This document shows positions 1-8,505 of a DNA stretch of 38,192 nucleotides, in pieces. A program made the translations under genes and the position numbers. How positions within the stretch are numbered: position 1 is the stretch's first letter; each line of letters begins with the position of its first letter. A model generated the notes under the pieces. The model saw only the letters and a program-made list of their open reading frames with translations. It was not told the origin of the DNA and did not search any database. The DNA is from Paracoccaceae bacterium (lineage in GTDB: Bacteria > Pseudomonadota > Alphaproteobacteria > Rhodobacterales > Rhodobacteraceae), in NCBI GenBank assembly GCA_028150825.1, contig JAOGIM010000018.1:1-38192 (forward strand), in the 5' to 3' direction.

Positions 1-207
1 CGTATGCGTAATAGTGATACAATCACTGATGGTCTAAGTGGGCATTTTCATAAAAATACAATGGGGATTGCCTGAGCTGGAACATAACCTCTGTCGCAGA
101 CATAACAGATCAGTTTTTACAATACATAACTTTTCAAACTTATTAGAATAGGCATTGATGCGAATTGTGAACTCTTGTGTCCAATATCTGTATGGGTCCA
201 CTTTATT
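1..207. other. Left-edge non-coding stretch
   Basis: No gene is recognised here. Frame 1 on the plus strand stays open for 24 codons from the window edge to a TGA at 73-75. That could be the tail of a gene lying to the left, but the peptide is not recognisable. The rest is AT-rich with stops in all frames. Confidence 0.4.
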
Positions 208-239
208 CGGAAAACTCTAATATAATGCACAGTTTTCCG
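208..239. repeat. 9-bp perfect inverted repeat
   Basis: CGGAAAACT (208-216) is repeated as its exact reverse complement AGTTTTCCG (231-239) across a 14-base loop. The loop contains TATAAT at 221-226, a perfect sigma-70 -10 hexamer, but I see no good -35 at the right distance. It may be an operator, a transcript stem, or part of a small RNA that ends at the hairpin just downstream. Confidence 0.5.
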
Positions 240-248
240 TTGGAAAGA

Positions 249-270
249 GCGGCAAAGGTTGCCGCCTTTT
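249..270 (+). terminator. Intrinsic terminator-like hairpin
   Basis: GCGGCAA (249-255), loop AGG, TTGCCGC (259-265), then C and TTTT. The 7-bp GC-rich stem with a short T tail reads best on the plus strand. On the minus strand, downstream of dapD, the tail is only TCTTTCC, so it may act weakly in both directions. Confidence 0.6.
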
Positions 271-295
271 CGCAATTCTTTTGTTAAAGGCTCGT

Positions 296-1123
296 TTAAT
301 CACGAAGTAAATCATTAATTCCTGTTTTGCTTCTTGTTTTTGCATCAACCCGCTTTACGATGACTGCACAATAAAGACTGATATTATTTTTCGAAGGCAT
401 GCTGCCCGAAACAACAACTGAATATGGAGGCACTTCACCATACATGACCTCTCCACTTTCACGGTCAACAATTTTCGTAGATTGTCCTATATAAACACCC
501 ATGCCAAGAACTGCACCTTCACGCACAATGCAGCCTTCGACGACTTCTGAGCGCGCTCCAATAAAACAATTATCTTCAATAATTGTTGGCCCCGCCTGCA
601 TTGGTTCAAGAACACCGCCAATGCCAACGCCCCCAGAAAGGTGAACGTTTTTCCCGATCTGTGCACAACTGCCAACCGTTGCCCAAGTATCAACCATCGT
701 CCCTTCGTCAACATACGCTCCAAGATTGACAAAAGACGGCATCAAAACAACACCTGGCGCAATAAAGGCCGATTTGCGCACAATACAATTTGGAACAGCT
801 CGAAAACCAGCTTCACGCCATTGGTTATCACCCCAACCTTTGAACTTACTATCAACTTTATCCCACCAGCCAGAGCCTTGAGGTCCGCCGTCTTGAATTT
901 CCATATCCTTAATGCGAAACCCCAAAAGAACGGCTTTTTTTGCCCATTGATTTACACACCAATCACCATTTTCCCGTTTTTCAGCAACGCGCAATTGTCC
1001 ACTATCTAATGAATTTAGGGTATCTTCGATCGCTTCGCGAGTCGCTCCAGTAGTCGCTGGACTTATCTGATCGCGAACATCCCAAGCAGATTCTATTGCC
1101 TGTTCTAACTGTTTATTAGACAT
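296..1123 (-). CDS. dapD: 2,3,4,5-tetrahydropyridine-2,6-dicarboxylate N-succinyltransferase
   Basis: DapD transfers succinyl from succinyl-CoA to tetrahydrodipicolinate in the succinylase branch of lysine and meso-diaminopimelate synthesis, feeding protein and peptidoglycan production in the cytoplasm. The 275-residue product has the family's usual length. It has an N-terminal helical region, then a left-handed beta-helix of hexapeptide repeats from about residue 105 to 215 (for example [20 protein letters not shown] and [17 protein letters not shown]). The C-terminus has [18 protein letters not shown], typical of DapD. The gene stands alone; a hairpin lies 26 bases or more beyond its stop. 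I see no dapE beside it. Confidence 0.97.
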   Translation of the reverse strand: MSNKQLEQAIESAWDVRDQISPATTGATREAIEDTLNSLDSGQLRVAEKRENGDWCVNQWAKKAVLLGFRIKDMEIQDGGPQGSGWWDKVDSKFKGWGDNQWREAGFRAVPNCIVRKSAFIAPGVVLMPSFVNLGAYVDEGTMVDTWATVGSCAQIGKNVHLSGGVGIGGVLEPMQAGPTIIEDNCFIGARSEVVEGCIVREGAVLGMGVYIGQSTKIVDRESGEVMYGEVPPYSVVVSGSMPSKNNISLYCAVIVKRVDAKTRSKTGINDLLRD

Positions 1124-1207
1124 TCTTTAATTCTCCGAATATAGACGTTATGGCTATATATCTCTTAGAGAGCTTTCGCACAATGCTTCGAAACAACAGT
1201 GGGCAGT

Positions 1208-1233
1208 AAAAAAGCCCCACCCTAAGGTGAAGC
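1208..1233 (-). terminator. Rho-independent terminator of the cox operon
   Basis: Read on the minus strand: GCTTCACC, loop TTAG, GGTGGGGC, then six T. The stem has 8 pairs, two of them G-T. It begins 23 bases after the coxM stop, where a terminator for the coxS-coxL-coxM transcript is expected. Confidence 0.85.
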
Positions 1234-1256
1234 CTTATATTAAAATGTTTTGCAGA

Positions 1257-2039
1257 TTACGATGCAGATGAAACCGCGCGGCCCGTTAAGACGCGAACCA
1301 AATTTGCACGATATTCTTTTGTGCCATGAAGATCCGAAATCATCTCAGATGAATCAACGCTCATGCCCAATATAGCATCAGCAGAAAAATTCGTGCTCAG
1401 CACGCCTTCAGCTTCGCTCCAGCGGAATACGCCATTCTCAGAGGCACCCGTTACTGCAACCCGAACCCCATCAGCATATTTGGCAACAAATACACCAACA
1501 AGAGCAAACCGAGATGCGGGCTGTTCAAACTTTTGGTAATTCGATACCTGCGGTATCGGCATTCGAACGGCCGTAATAATTTCCACGTCTTCCAGCGCGG
1601 TTGTAAACATGCCTTGGAAATAATCGTCTGCATCAATCTCACGGTCATTTGTTACAATAGTGGCACCAGTTGCCAAAGCGGCCGCCGGATAACAAGCCGC
1701 TGGGTCGTTATTTGCCAACGAGCCGCCGATTGTCCCTCTGTTGCGAACAGCAGGATCACCTATTCCGCCGGCAAGACCCGTCAGACCTTCAAATGCGCCT
1801 GCCAAGGCGACATTAGCGTGCGTAGTCGCGCCTCCTATCGTCACTATATTTCCAGATATGTCGACGCCTTGCATCTCAGAAATACCTGAGAGGCTTACCA
1901 ACTTTTCTGGACTGGCCAGTCGTTGCTTCATGGTAGGGATCAATGTTTGACCACCACCCAGCGCTTGCGCTTCTTCGGATGCCAGGGCCACCAGGGCATC
2001 AGCGACATTCAAGGGTTTTACGAAATCAAAATTATACAT
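1257..2039 (-). CDS. coxM: CO dehydrogenase-family FAD-binding subunit (CoxM, form II type)
   Basis: This is the medium, FAD-carrying subunit of a molybdenum hydroxylase heterotrimer. In this family it passes electrons from the [2Fe-2S] subunit through FAD to the membrane or another acceptor. The 260-residue protein shows both FAD motifs of the CoxM/XdhB fold: ALGGGQTLIP near residues 26-35 and TIGGSLANNDPAACYPAA near 103-120. It is the last gene of the S-L-M operon, beginning 14 bases after coxL and followed by a strong terminator. Assignment to the family is firm. CO as the real substrate is not, because form II enzymes have uncertain physiology. Confidence 0.93.
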   Translation of the reverse strand: MYNFDFVKPLNVADALVALASEEAQALGGGQTLIPTMKQRLASPEKLVSLSGISEMQGVDISGNIVTIGGATTHANVALAGAFEGLTGLAGGIGDPAVRNRGTIGGSLANNDPAACYPAAALATGATIVTNDREIDADDYFQGMFTTALEDVEIITAVRMPIPQVSNYQKFEQPASRFALVGVFVAKYADGVRVAVTGASENGVFRWSEAEGVLSTNFSADAILGMSVDSSEMISDLHGTKEYRANLVRVLTGRAVSSAS

Positions 2040-2053
2040 TCTTTTTCCTCCGA

Positions 2054-4423
2054 TTAGCTATTGATCGCAGACCAGACCCGCGCAGGCGAGACTGGCATAT
2101 CGATATGGGTTACGTGAGTATGGCCACCAGAATGCAGCGCATCTACAACAGCATTTACAATTGTAGGCGGCGATCCAATGGCACCAGCCTCACCACACCC
2201 TTTAACGCCCAAGGGGTTGTGAGTACATGGCGTGACACATGAGTGATCGACAGTATAAAACGGTAAATCAGAAGCGCGCGGCATTGCATAATCCATATAG
2301 GAAGCGCTTAAAAGTTGTCCATTTTCATCGTAGGTACAATTCTCCAGTAAGGCTTGACCAATACCTTGACCAATACCCCCATGAACCTGACCCGTCACAA
2401 TCATCGGGTTTATTACGTTCCCAAAATCATCAACAGCGGTAAAGCTTTCAACAGTAACTTTTCCTGTTTCTGGGTCAACCTCAACTTCACATGCATAAGC
2501 TCCTGATGGATAAGTGAAATTAGCAGGATCGTAAAACGCAGTCTCTTCTAAACCTGGCTCTAATTCGTCATGCGGATAATCGTGTGGAACGTAGGCCTTA
2601 AAGGCGACTTCGCCAAATGCAACAGACTTATCCGTTCCAGAAACCGAAAACTTTCCATCCTTGAAGTCAATATCACTTTCAGATGCCTCAAGCATGTGAG
2701 CTGCAATCTTTGTCGCTTTATTAATTATCTTTTCTGTAGCCCGGACAACCGCTGATCCACAAACTGCCAAGCTCCTAGATCCATAAGAGCCCATTCCAAA
2801 AGGTATTTTAGATGTATCACCATGAACAATCTCTATACTATTTTCCTCAACACCCAACATCTCAGAAACCACTTGCGGAAATACTGTTGCATGACCTTGC
2901 CCATGGCTGTGAGCACCAACCATTACAGATATATTTCCTGTTGCATTTACACGCACAGTTGCAGCATCGTACAATCCCACTCTAGCACCTAAAATACCGA
3001 CCAAATTAGAAGGAGCTATGCCACAAGCTTCGATATAACTATTGATCCCTAAGCCACGTAGCTTTCCACCTTTTTCAGACTCAGCTCGCCGAGCCTTAAA
3101 TCCGCCAAAATCGACGATTCCTTCAAGCTTGTCAAAGAGAGCATCATAGTTACCTGCATCATACTCAAGCCCTGCAGCAGAGGCATACGGAAATTGATCT
3201 GGTTTGATGAAGTTCTTTCGCCGTAACTCGATTGGGTCCAAAGCAAGCTCCCGTGCACATTTGTCAATTACTCTTTCAAGTGAATAGGTGGCTTCCGGCC
3301 GGCCAGCCCCACGGTAAGCATCAACCGGAGCAGTATTAGTGAAAACTGCTTTAACATTCACATACACATTGGGGACTGTATAGTTTCCAGCCATCAATGT
3401 CCCATGGAGAAATGTAGGCGTAACAGTCGAAAAGTTAGACAAATAAGCGCCTACATTTGCCATTGTGTCAGTGCGAAATGCGATGAAAGTTCCGTCTTTT
3501 TCGCATGCAAGCTCGATTTTAGTAACATGGTCGCGGCCATGCGCATCTGTGAGAAAGCTCTCCGAACGAGACGCGGTCCACTTTACAGGGCGGCATAGTT
3601 TTTTGGCTGCTGCCAGAACCAATGCCTCCTCCCCATAATGATAAATTTTCGAGCCAAAGCCACCACCGACATCTGGAGAAACAACCCGCAGCTTGTTTTC
3701 GGGAATACCCAAAACAAACGCGCAAACAAGCAAGCGGGTCAAATGTGGGTTTTGTGATGTGGTATAAAGCGTGTAATCACCCGTACCACGATCATAATCC
3801 GCAGTAGAGGCACGCGATTCCATCGCATTTGGAACAAGTCTGTTGTTCACCAGAGAAAGTGTCGTAACGTGGGGAGCTGCTTTGATTGCTGCATCGGTGG
3901 CTGCACGGTTATCCTCAATCCAACCCCAATCAAAACATTGGTTAGTCTCTATTTCATCGTGCACAAAACCACCACCAGCCAAAGCAGCCTCCATGTCCAC
4001 AATAGCGGGAAGCTCTGTGATGTCTGCTTTGATTGCCTCAACCGCATCCTGGGCCTGTAAAACAGTTTCGGCAATCACTGCAGCGTAGGCATCACCAACA
4101 TGACGTACTTTTCCATACGCCAAAACTGGCCGCTTTGGTTCTTTCATTGGCTCGCCATCACGGCTGTTAATTAACCAACCTGCAGGGTTACCGCCAACAT
4201 CAGCAAAATCCTCACCAGTAAAAATAGCCAAAACACCAGGCATCGTTTCAGCTGCTGATATATCAATATGATTAATTTTTCCATGCGCAACGTCGCTCCG
4301 CGCAAAAACTGCGTGTGACTGTCCTGTAAGGTTAATATCGTCTGTATATTTTCCGTTCCCTGTCAAAAACCGAATATCTTCGCGTCTCTTGGGGCTTGTT
4401 CCAATACCACTATCTTTAGGCAT
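2054..4423 (-). CDS. coxL: Form II CO dehydrogenase-type large subunit (molybdopterin subunit)
   Basis: This is the catalytic subunit of a xanthine-oxidase-family molybdenum hydroxylase. The active-site loop reads AYRGAGR (about residues 369-375). That is the signature of form II (putative CODH, BMS clade); form I enzymes, proven to oxidise CO at high rate, carry AYXCSFR. Other landmarks are VGGGFGSK (about 252-259) for cofactor contact and GVKGCGEAGAIGSPP near the C-terminus, holding the conserved glutamate. I chose the ATG at 4423 (MPKDSG) because AAGGAGAG lies 7 bases upstream; an ATG six codons earlier (4441) would overlap that ribosome binding site. The 789-residue product is normal length. 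It could instead act on another aldehyde, purine or aromatic substrate. Confidence 0.94.
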   Translation of the reverse strand: MPKDSGIGTSPKRREDIRFLTGNGKYTDDINLTGQSHAVFARSDVAHGKINHIDISAAETMPGVLAIFTGEDFADVGGNPAGWLINSRDGEPMKEPKRPVLAYGKVRHVGDAYAAVIAETVLQAQDAVEAIKADITELPAIVDMEAALAGGGFVHDEIETNQCFDWGWIEDNRAATDAAIKAAPHVTTLSLVNNRLVPNAMESRASTADYDRGTGDYTLYTTSQNPHLTRLLVCAFVLGIPENKLRVVSPDVGGGFGSKIYHYGEEALVLAAAKKLCRPVKWTASRSESFLTDAHGRDHVTKIELACEKDGTFIAFRTDTMANVGAYLSNFSTVTPTFLHGTLMAGNYTVPNVYVNVKAVFTNTAPVDAYRGAGRPEATYSLERVIDKCARELALDPIELRRKNFIKPDQFPYASAAGLEYDAGNYDALFDKLEGIVDFGGFKARRAESEKGGKLRGLGINSYIEACGIAPSNLVGILGARVGLYDAATVRVNATGNISVMVGAHSHGQGHATVFPQVVSEMLGVEENSIEIVHGDTSKIPFGMGSYGSRSLAVCGSAVVRATEKIINKATKIAAHMLEASESDIDFKDGKFSVSGTDKSVAFGEVAFKAYVPHDYPHDELEPGLEETAFYDPANFTYPSGAYACEVEVDPETGKVTVESFTAVDDFGNVINPMIVTGQVHGGIGQGIGQALLENCTYDENGQLLSASYMDYAMPRASDLPFYTVDHSCVTPCTHNPLGVKGCGEAGAIGSPPTIVNAVVDALHSGGHTHVTHIDMPVSPARVWSAINS

Positions 4424-4458
4424 AATAATCTCTCCTTGCATTTAAGCTGGGTTATTTT

Positions 4459-4944
4459 TCACTCTGCCGCAATTGCGGAAACATCTTGGCCGGACGCGGC
4501 CATAATCGCTTTTACGATATTATGATAACCGGTACACCGACATATATTCCCATCTAGATGATTCCGAATCTCGGCTTCAGTTGGAGTTGGAGTGTTTTGT
4601 AGCAAATCCGCTGCAGCCATAACCATGCCGGGGGTACAAAACCCACACTGCAAACCGTGATGGTCCTGAAAAGCTTGCTGGATCTTGTTCAAAGATCCGT
4701 CTGTATTTTCCTGCCCTTCAATTGTGTCAATTGAAGCACCGTCTGCTTCTACCGCAAACATAGAGCAAGACTTAACCGCTATGCCGTTAACGTGGATCGT
4801 ACAAGCTCCGCATTGGCTGGTATCACAACCCACGTGGGTACCCGTCAAATGCAAATCGTTTCTGAGAAACTCAACGAGTAACGTACGCCCCTCAACAGTG
4901 CCCGAGACAGCCTTGCCATTTATTTTCATAGTTATATTCAGCAT
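4459..4944 (-). CDS. coxS: CO dehydrogenase-family [2Fe-2S] small subunit (CoxS)
   Basis: This is the iron-sulfur subunit of the same heterotrimer, carrying electrons from the molybdenum centre to FAD in CoxM. All eight cluster cysteines are visible. C40, C45, C48 and C60 form the plant-type ferredoxin cluster ([15 protein letters not shown]). C100, C103, C135 and C137 form the second cluster in the helical domain ([10 protein letters not shown] and [11 protein letters not shown]). The 161-residue length is normal. GGGGAG six bases before the ATG supports this start; a second ATG (MKING) lies five codons later. It is the first gene of the operon, with 35 bases to coxL. No maturation genes (coxD, E, F or G) follow. 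Confidence 0.95.
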   Translation of the reverse strand: MLNITMKINGKAVSGTVEGRTLLVEFLRNDLHLTGTHVGCDTSQCGACTIHVNGIAVKSCSMFAVEADGASIDTIEGQENTDGSLNKIQQAFQDHHGLQCGFCTPGMVMAAADLLQNTPTPTEAEIRNHLDGNICRCTGYHNIVKAIMAASGQDVSAIAAE

Positions 4945-5052
4945 CTTTTTCTCCCCATTGGTTATTTTTTTGGTTAACTTAAGAGCAAACCTTTTTTTAT
5001 CGCCTAAATCTTTTCCCCTTTAATTGCTTTGCATTCGCCGAACGCTTGTTAG

Positions 5053-5328
5053 CTATATTTTTTTCCCCGTCACCAAATAGATGTAGTGCTTTAGGCTTAC
5101 TGCCGCCTCCTTCATTGCACGTTTAACTTCTAGACCTCTGCCTGTAGCAGTTTTTTTAAGTTCTTGAGATTCGTTTAAATGAAAAAAATTTGCCGCATCC
5201 TTGCGGATGGCATCAAATATCTTGTTTGATGATAAGGTAATATGCTTTTTGAGAGCATATTTAGCGACCTCGGAATCCCAGACCGTTATTACGCCAGAAG
5301 AAATCTCTTTCGAGCAAGAGGGGTTCAT
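5053..5328 (-). CDS. Small hypothetical protein
   Basis: An open frame of 91 codons with a plausible AGGA about 10 bases before its ATG. I do not recognise the family. The product looks soluble and basic: a strand-like start (SGVITVWDS), a helical stretch from about residue 20 to 60, and a lysine-rich tail (TGKKI). It has no signal peptide, membrane segment or cysteine motif. It lies 108 bases upstream of coxS on the same strand, so it could belong to the cox transcript, but nothing else links them. A shorter plus-strand frame overlaps its 5' part. It may not be a gene at all. Confidence 0.4.
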   Translation of the reverse strand: MNPSCSKEISSGVITVWDSEVAKYALKKHITLSSNKIFDAIRKDAANFFHLNESQELKKTATGRGLEVKRAMKEAAVSLKHYIYLVTGKKI

Positions 5329-5628
5329 AGATTGCTATCCTCGCTGTCTAGAACCATTAAACGTGAACCACTAGGGTTTTGTGATTCCGCTTTTTGGGTT
5401 AACTTTTACGTCTTTGCTTGTTCTTGAGATTAGGTCTTTTTTTTATGACTTGGCAAGTTTTTTCACTCTTAACCATAATGAGGTTCAAATTGACTGCCAA
5501 GAATAAATTTCTCTACCGGTCAAACAGGTTCCTTTATAACAAATCGTAAGGAAGCTATGGTTCAAATATTCCAATATTTGTAACTTAATATCGAGATTTT
5601 CCATAACACAGAATCACCACTTTGGATT
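5329..5628. other. Intergenic region upstream of the small hypothetical gene
   Basis: AT-rich, with no recognisable gene. It contains the palindrome at 5563-5580. An inverted repeat, TTGGATATTTAAAATCCAA on the minus strand, overlaps the smr stop codon but lacks a T tail. One 8-codon frame with a good AAGGA site starts at 5557 and is too short to support. Confidence 0.5.
5563..5580. repeat. 18-bp palindrome
   Basis: CAAATATT, CC, AATATTTG: two perfect 8-base arms around two bases. Its symmetry resembles an operator for a dimeric regulator. It lies between smr and the small hypothetical gene, about 235 bases upstream of the latter's start. No cognate regulator is evident nearby. Confidence 0.4.
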
Positions 5629-6207
5629 TTAAATATCCAATTTATTTTTCTTTAAATAAACATAAAGAGCACCAGCGCCTCCATGCCGGGCATGAGATTG
5701 CTGTACTTGCAGAACACATCTGCTTAGCGGAACAATTGACAGCCACTGAGGAACTTGCTTACGCAAGATGCCACGGCCCTCATTTGCAAAGTCAAACTCA
5801 TCATTTGGTTGGCCTTTGCCCGTTATTACCAAAACAAGCCTGCGACACTGAACGTAAGAGGATTGAATAAAATGACTCAAAGCGGGGTGTGCTTTTGCAA
5901 CAGACAGACCATGAAGGTCTATATGCGCTTCGGGAATAAGTTTTCCGCGCCGCATTTTTGCGTAGGACTTATGATCCATCTTAACATTTGGTTTAGATGA
6001 GGGCGTTGGAATCGCGGTCCCTTCGAGAAGTGGCGTATTTTGACCGATCTCAAAGTGCAGGCTTTTATCTATATTTTTCTTTACTGCATTACCTTTTTTA
6101 GAACTTACAGGAAAAATATTCAAATTAGGTTTTTTGAGCGGCGAGGTACCTTCAGCAACCTGACGCCAAAGATCTTTCTCCTCTGTACTTAATTTCCGCC
6201 TACTCAT
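5629..6207 (-). CDS. Smr-domain protein
   Basis: A small protein with a C-terminal Smr (MutS2-related) domain, a fold with nicking endonuclease activity in some members. The domain hallmark IDLHGLSVAKAHPAL begins near residue 90. It continues through LVLVITGKG to the HGGAGALYVYLKK close. The N-terminal MSRRKLSTEEKDLWRQVAEG matches the usual start of alphaproteobacterial stand-alone Smr proteins, so I take the ATG at 6207; the frame also opens at a GTG three codons earlier (6216). In this group it usually lies beside mltA and timA. Its cellular role is not established. Confidence 0.88.
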   Translation of the reverse strand: MSRRKLSTEEKDLWRQVAEGTSPLKKPNLNIFPVSSKKGNAVKKNIDKSLHFEIGQNTPLLEGTAIPTPSSKPNVKMDHKSYAKMRRGKLIPEAHIDLHGLSVAKAHPALSHFIQSSYVQCRRLVLVITGKGQPNDEFDFANEGRGILRKQVPQWLSIVPLSRCVLQVQQSHARHGGAGALYVYLKKNKLDI

Positions 6208-6709
6208 AACACTCACTGGGTAGAAAGTTCAAACGCTCTTTTAACGGATTAAAATACAAAAAGCGAGCATATGTCTTTAACAATTTAGGCTTTTTTAGCA
6301 TGAGAAGTTGTGTCCATAAAAATATCAACTCACTGGGCTTCTTTTATCGCCGGACCATTATCTTAAGCAATCAAAGACAGTTAGTAAAAATTTTGCGCTG
6401 TTCATATATCCAATACGGACCACCAAAAAAAATAAACTGTGCCTATTGCCAGTGAGCATCAGCTTCAGCCTACGCTAAACATAGCTTTACAAACTTTATC
6501 TCAGGAACCTTTTTTATATGGGATAAGAAAGTCTTGAGATCCGGATTAGAGAGCCTACTGGTTTTCGCCCTTAAACTTCGAGAAGTCACGTTAAATGGCT
6601 CAAACGTCTTTATATAATTGCCAGATAACCAAGCGGAAATTTTTTTCCTAACATTGCAAAAGCACTGAATGCCAAGAAAAAATTGAACAAAGAAAAGGCG
6701 TCTCAAGCA
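6208..6709. other. Gap between timA and smr where mltA is expected
   Basis: About 500 bases without a convincing gene. A minus-strand frame at 6470-6706 opens at TTG just after timA and begins MRRLFFVQFFLGIQCFC, which resembles a signal peptide, then runs only 78 codons with no known domain. From memory of related genomes, a full murein transglycosylase gene (mltA, about 1 kb) sits here. This could be a decayed remnant of it or plain spacer. I see no terminator and no RNA gene. Confidence 0.4.
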
Positions 6710-7363
6710 TCATTCATCCGTTGCTACAAGACGCCAATTTGGATCGTCGCTGCTCATATCTTTTGAAAATGTCCACACATCCTTCTGGCGCTTTACCTGT
6801 TTTCCATCACCCTCGACAACAACCCCATCCGCATTCTTTACGACAGATATAAGTTCACCCAAAAAGAGTACCGTTAAATCGGCCACGTTTGTAGAGGCAT
6901 CAAGGCCGACCTGTTGCAATTTCATTTCGCGAATGCCTGCGAATTCTGCATGTATATCTATCCCAAGATCCTGCCGTTCTTTAATAACCATATCAAAAGT
7001 GCCTGCAACCTCATCTGACAGATAAGCGCGCGTTTCCTCAATATCACCACGCTCAAAGCTCATCAAAATCATTTCATATGCAAAGCGAGCCCCACTTAAG
7101 AATTCTGTCACGCTGAATTCGGAATCTATACGCTTTATCATTGCTAATTTTTCAGCCATCTCAGAATTGATAGCAACGTGATCAGTTATGTCTGTATCAG
7201 GACTGCCATCAATTACTTGGAGGTCCGGAGACCGCTTGGTTGCGATAGTGTTTGTTTCGGGCTTTTCAAAGCCTTCTCGTGTGCCGAGAACATTTCTTAG
7301 TCTCAGCACCAAAAATAGCGCGATACCCGCCAATACCAGTATTTCAATTGTCATAGGATTCAT
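6710..7363 (-). CDS. Tim44/TimA-family membrane-anchored protein
   Basis: This 217-residue protein has one N-terminal membrane segment (ILVLAGIALFLVLRL, about 8-22), then LRNVLGTREGFEKP, a near-invariant start of bacterial Tim44-like proteins. A Tim44/MBA1-type domain spans about 75-215 and ends QKDVWTFSKDMSSDDPNWRL. Alphaproteobacterial members are thought to act at the inner membrane in protein biogenesis, by analogy with mitochondrial Tim44; that role is inferred. It is divergent from fxsA with 102 bases between them. AGAGGA 4 bases before the ATG supports the start. fxsA and secB lie next to it, which fits a protein-export neighbourhood. Confidence 0.9.
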   Translation of the reverse strand: MNPMTIEILVLAGIALFLVLRLRNVLGTREGFEKPETNTIATKRSPDLQVIDGSPDTDITDHVAINSEMAEKLAMIKRIDSEFSVTEFLSGARFAYEMILMSFERGDIEETRAYLSDEVAGTFDMVIKERQDLGIDIHAEFAGIREMKLQQVGLDASTNVADLTVLFLGELISVVKNADGVVVEGDGKQVKRQKDVWTFSKDMSSDDPNWRLVATDE

Positions 7364-7465
7364 TGGATCCTCTCGTCCCGCCTATAGAAAATGATGTCGA
7401 TATCTATTATGTAGGTTACAGGGAGGGACAAGTCCACAACCTACAGTGAATCAGGAGGCTTTCTT

Positions 7466-7945
7466 ATGTGGTTATTTTTAATTTTTGTGGCAGTGCCAAT
7501 CATTGAGATTGCCCTTTTTATAAATTTAGGTGGATGGCTGGGCACTTTTCCAACGTTGGCAATTATTGTGATCACGGCTGCGCTAGGAACGTTTTTGGTC
7601 AAAACTCAAGCTATTTCAGCATTTAAGACTATTGGGACGAAGTTTAGGAGCTTGCAAAACCCAACGGAACCTGTCGCTCATGCTGCAATGATTTTGTTTG
7701 CTGGTGCTTTACTTTTGACGCCCGGCTTCTTCACCGATGCTGTCGGGTTCTCGTTCCTAATGCCGTGGTTTCGAACCTGTATTTTTAAATTTGTAAAGCG
7801 CAAAATTGAATTTCAAAATGTGAATTCCAAGGACTTTAACGATAATACACGTCACGGATACAACAAAAAGTCGCACGGCGATATCATAATTGAAGGTGAA
7901 TATCGGGAGAATAAAGCGACACCCCCAAAAGATATTCTAAAGTGA
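7466..7945 (+). CDS. fxsA: FxsA family membrane protein
   Basis: FxsA is a small inner-membrane protein, named in E. coli for suppressing phage F exclusion; its normal job is not known. The 159-residue product opens with the family pattern MWLFLIFVAVPIIEIALFI. It has further hydrophobic segments at about 26-45 and 75-105, including LLLTPGFFTDAVGF, the conserved LxPGxxTD motif. The soluble tail (about 110-159) is charged and variable. AGGAGG lies 7 bases before the ATG. It runs in the same direction as secB, 68 bases ahead, and is divergent from timA. Confidence 0.92.
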   Translation: MWLFLIFVAVPIIEIALFINLGGWLGTFPTLAIIVITAALGTFLVKTQAISAFKTIGTKFRSLQNPTEPVAHAAMILFAGALLLTPGFFTDAVGFSFLMPWFRTCIFKFVKRKIEFQNVNSKDFNDNTRHGYNKKSHGDIIIEGEYRENKATPPKDILK

Positions 7946-8013
7946 AAGCCAAAGGTATTGAGGCCAGCCTTTCATGCTGATAAATGCTTTTTACAAAATT
8001 TTAGGAAGATGAA

Positions 8014-8505
8014 ATGACTGAAGAAACTCAACAACCTATACAACCATCAATGAATATACTTGCACAATTTATTCGCGATATGTCGTTTGAGAATATTTTG
8101 GCCCAGAAAGGGACTGAGGGTGAAGTGTCCCCAGACGTCGATGTACAGGTTAATCTTGATGCGCGTAAAAGATCTACTCAGGGTCAGTATGAAATAATCA
8201 TCAAGCTTAACGTTAACTCGAAATCAAAAGAAAACGCTGATCCACTTTTTTTACTTGAAGTGGAGTATGGTGGAATCTTTCAAATTGGTGGTGTTCCAGA
8301 CGAACAAATGCATCCGTTCCTTCTTATTGAGTGCCCAAGAATGTTGTTCCCATTCCTTCGCCGTATTGTCAGCGATATAACAAGAGATGGTGGCTTCCCA
8401 CCATTGAACCTTGAAAATATAGATTTTCTTCAGCTTTACAAAAGAGAAGCTGCTCGCAGGAAATCCCAAACTGAAGACACAGACCCAAATAAAGTTTTAA
8501 ATTGA
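8014..8505 (+). CDS. secB: Protein-export chaperone SecB
   Basis: SecB is a cytosolic tetrameric chaperone that keeps precursor proteins unfolded and delivers them to SecA. The 163-residue product carries the family core: NILAQFIRDMSFENI (about 14-28), LEVEYGGIFQIGGVP (88-102), HPFLLIECPRMLFPFLRRIV (109-128) and DGGFPPLNLENIDFLQLY (132-150). AGGAAG sits 5 bases before the ATG. Its last 9 bases overlap the end of the convergent dnaQ gene, so there is no room for a separate terminator. Confidence 0.96.
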   Translation: MTEETQQPIQPSMNILAQFIRDMSFENILAQKGTEGEVSPDVDVQVNLDARKRSTQGQYEIIIKLNVNSKSKENADPLFLLEVEYGGIFQIGGVPDEQMHPFLLIECPRMLFPFLRRIVSDITRDGGFPPLNLENIDFLQLYKREAARRKSQTEDTDPNKVLN

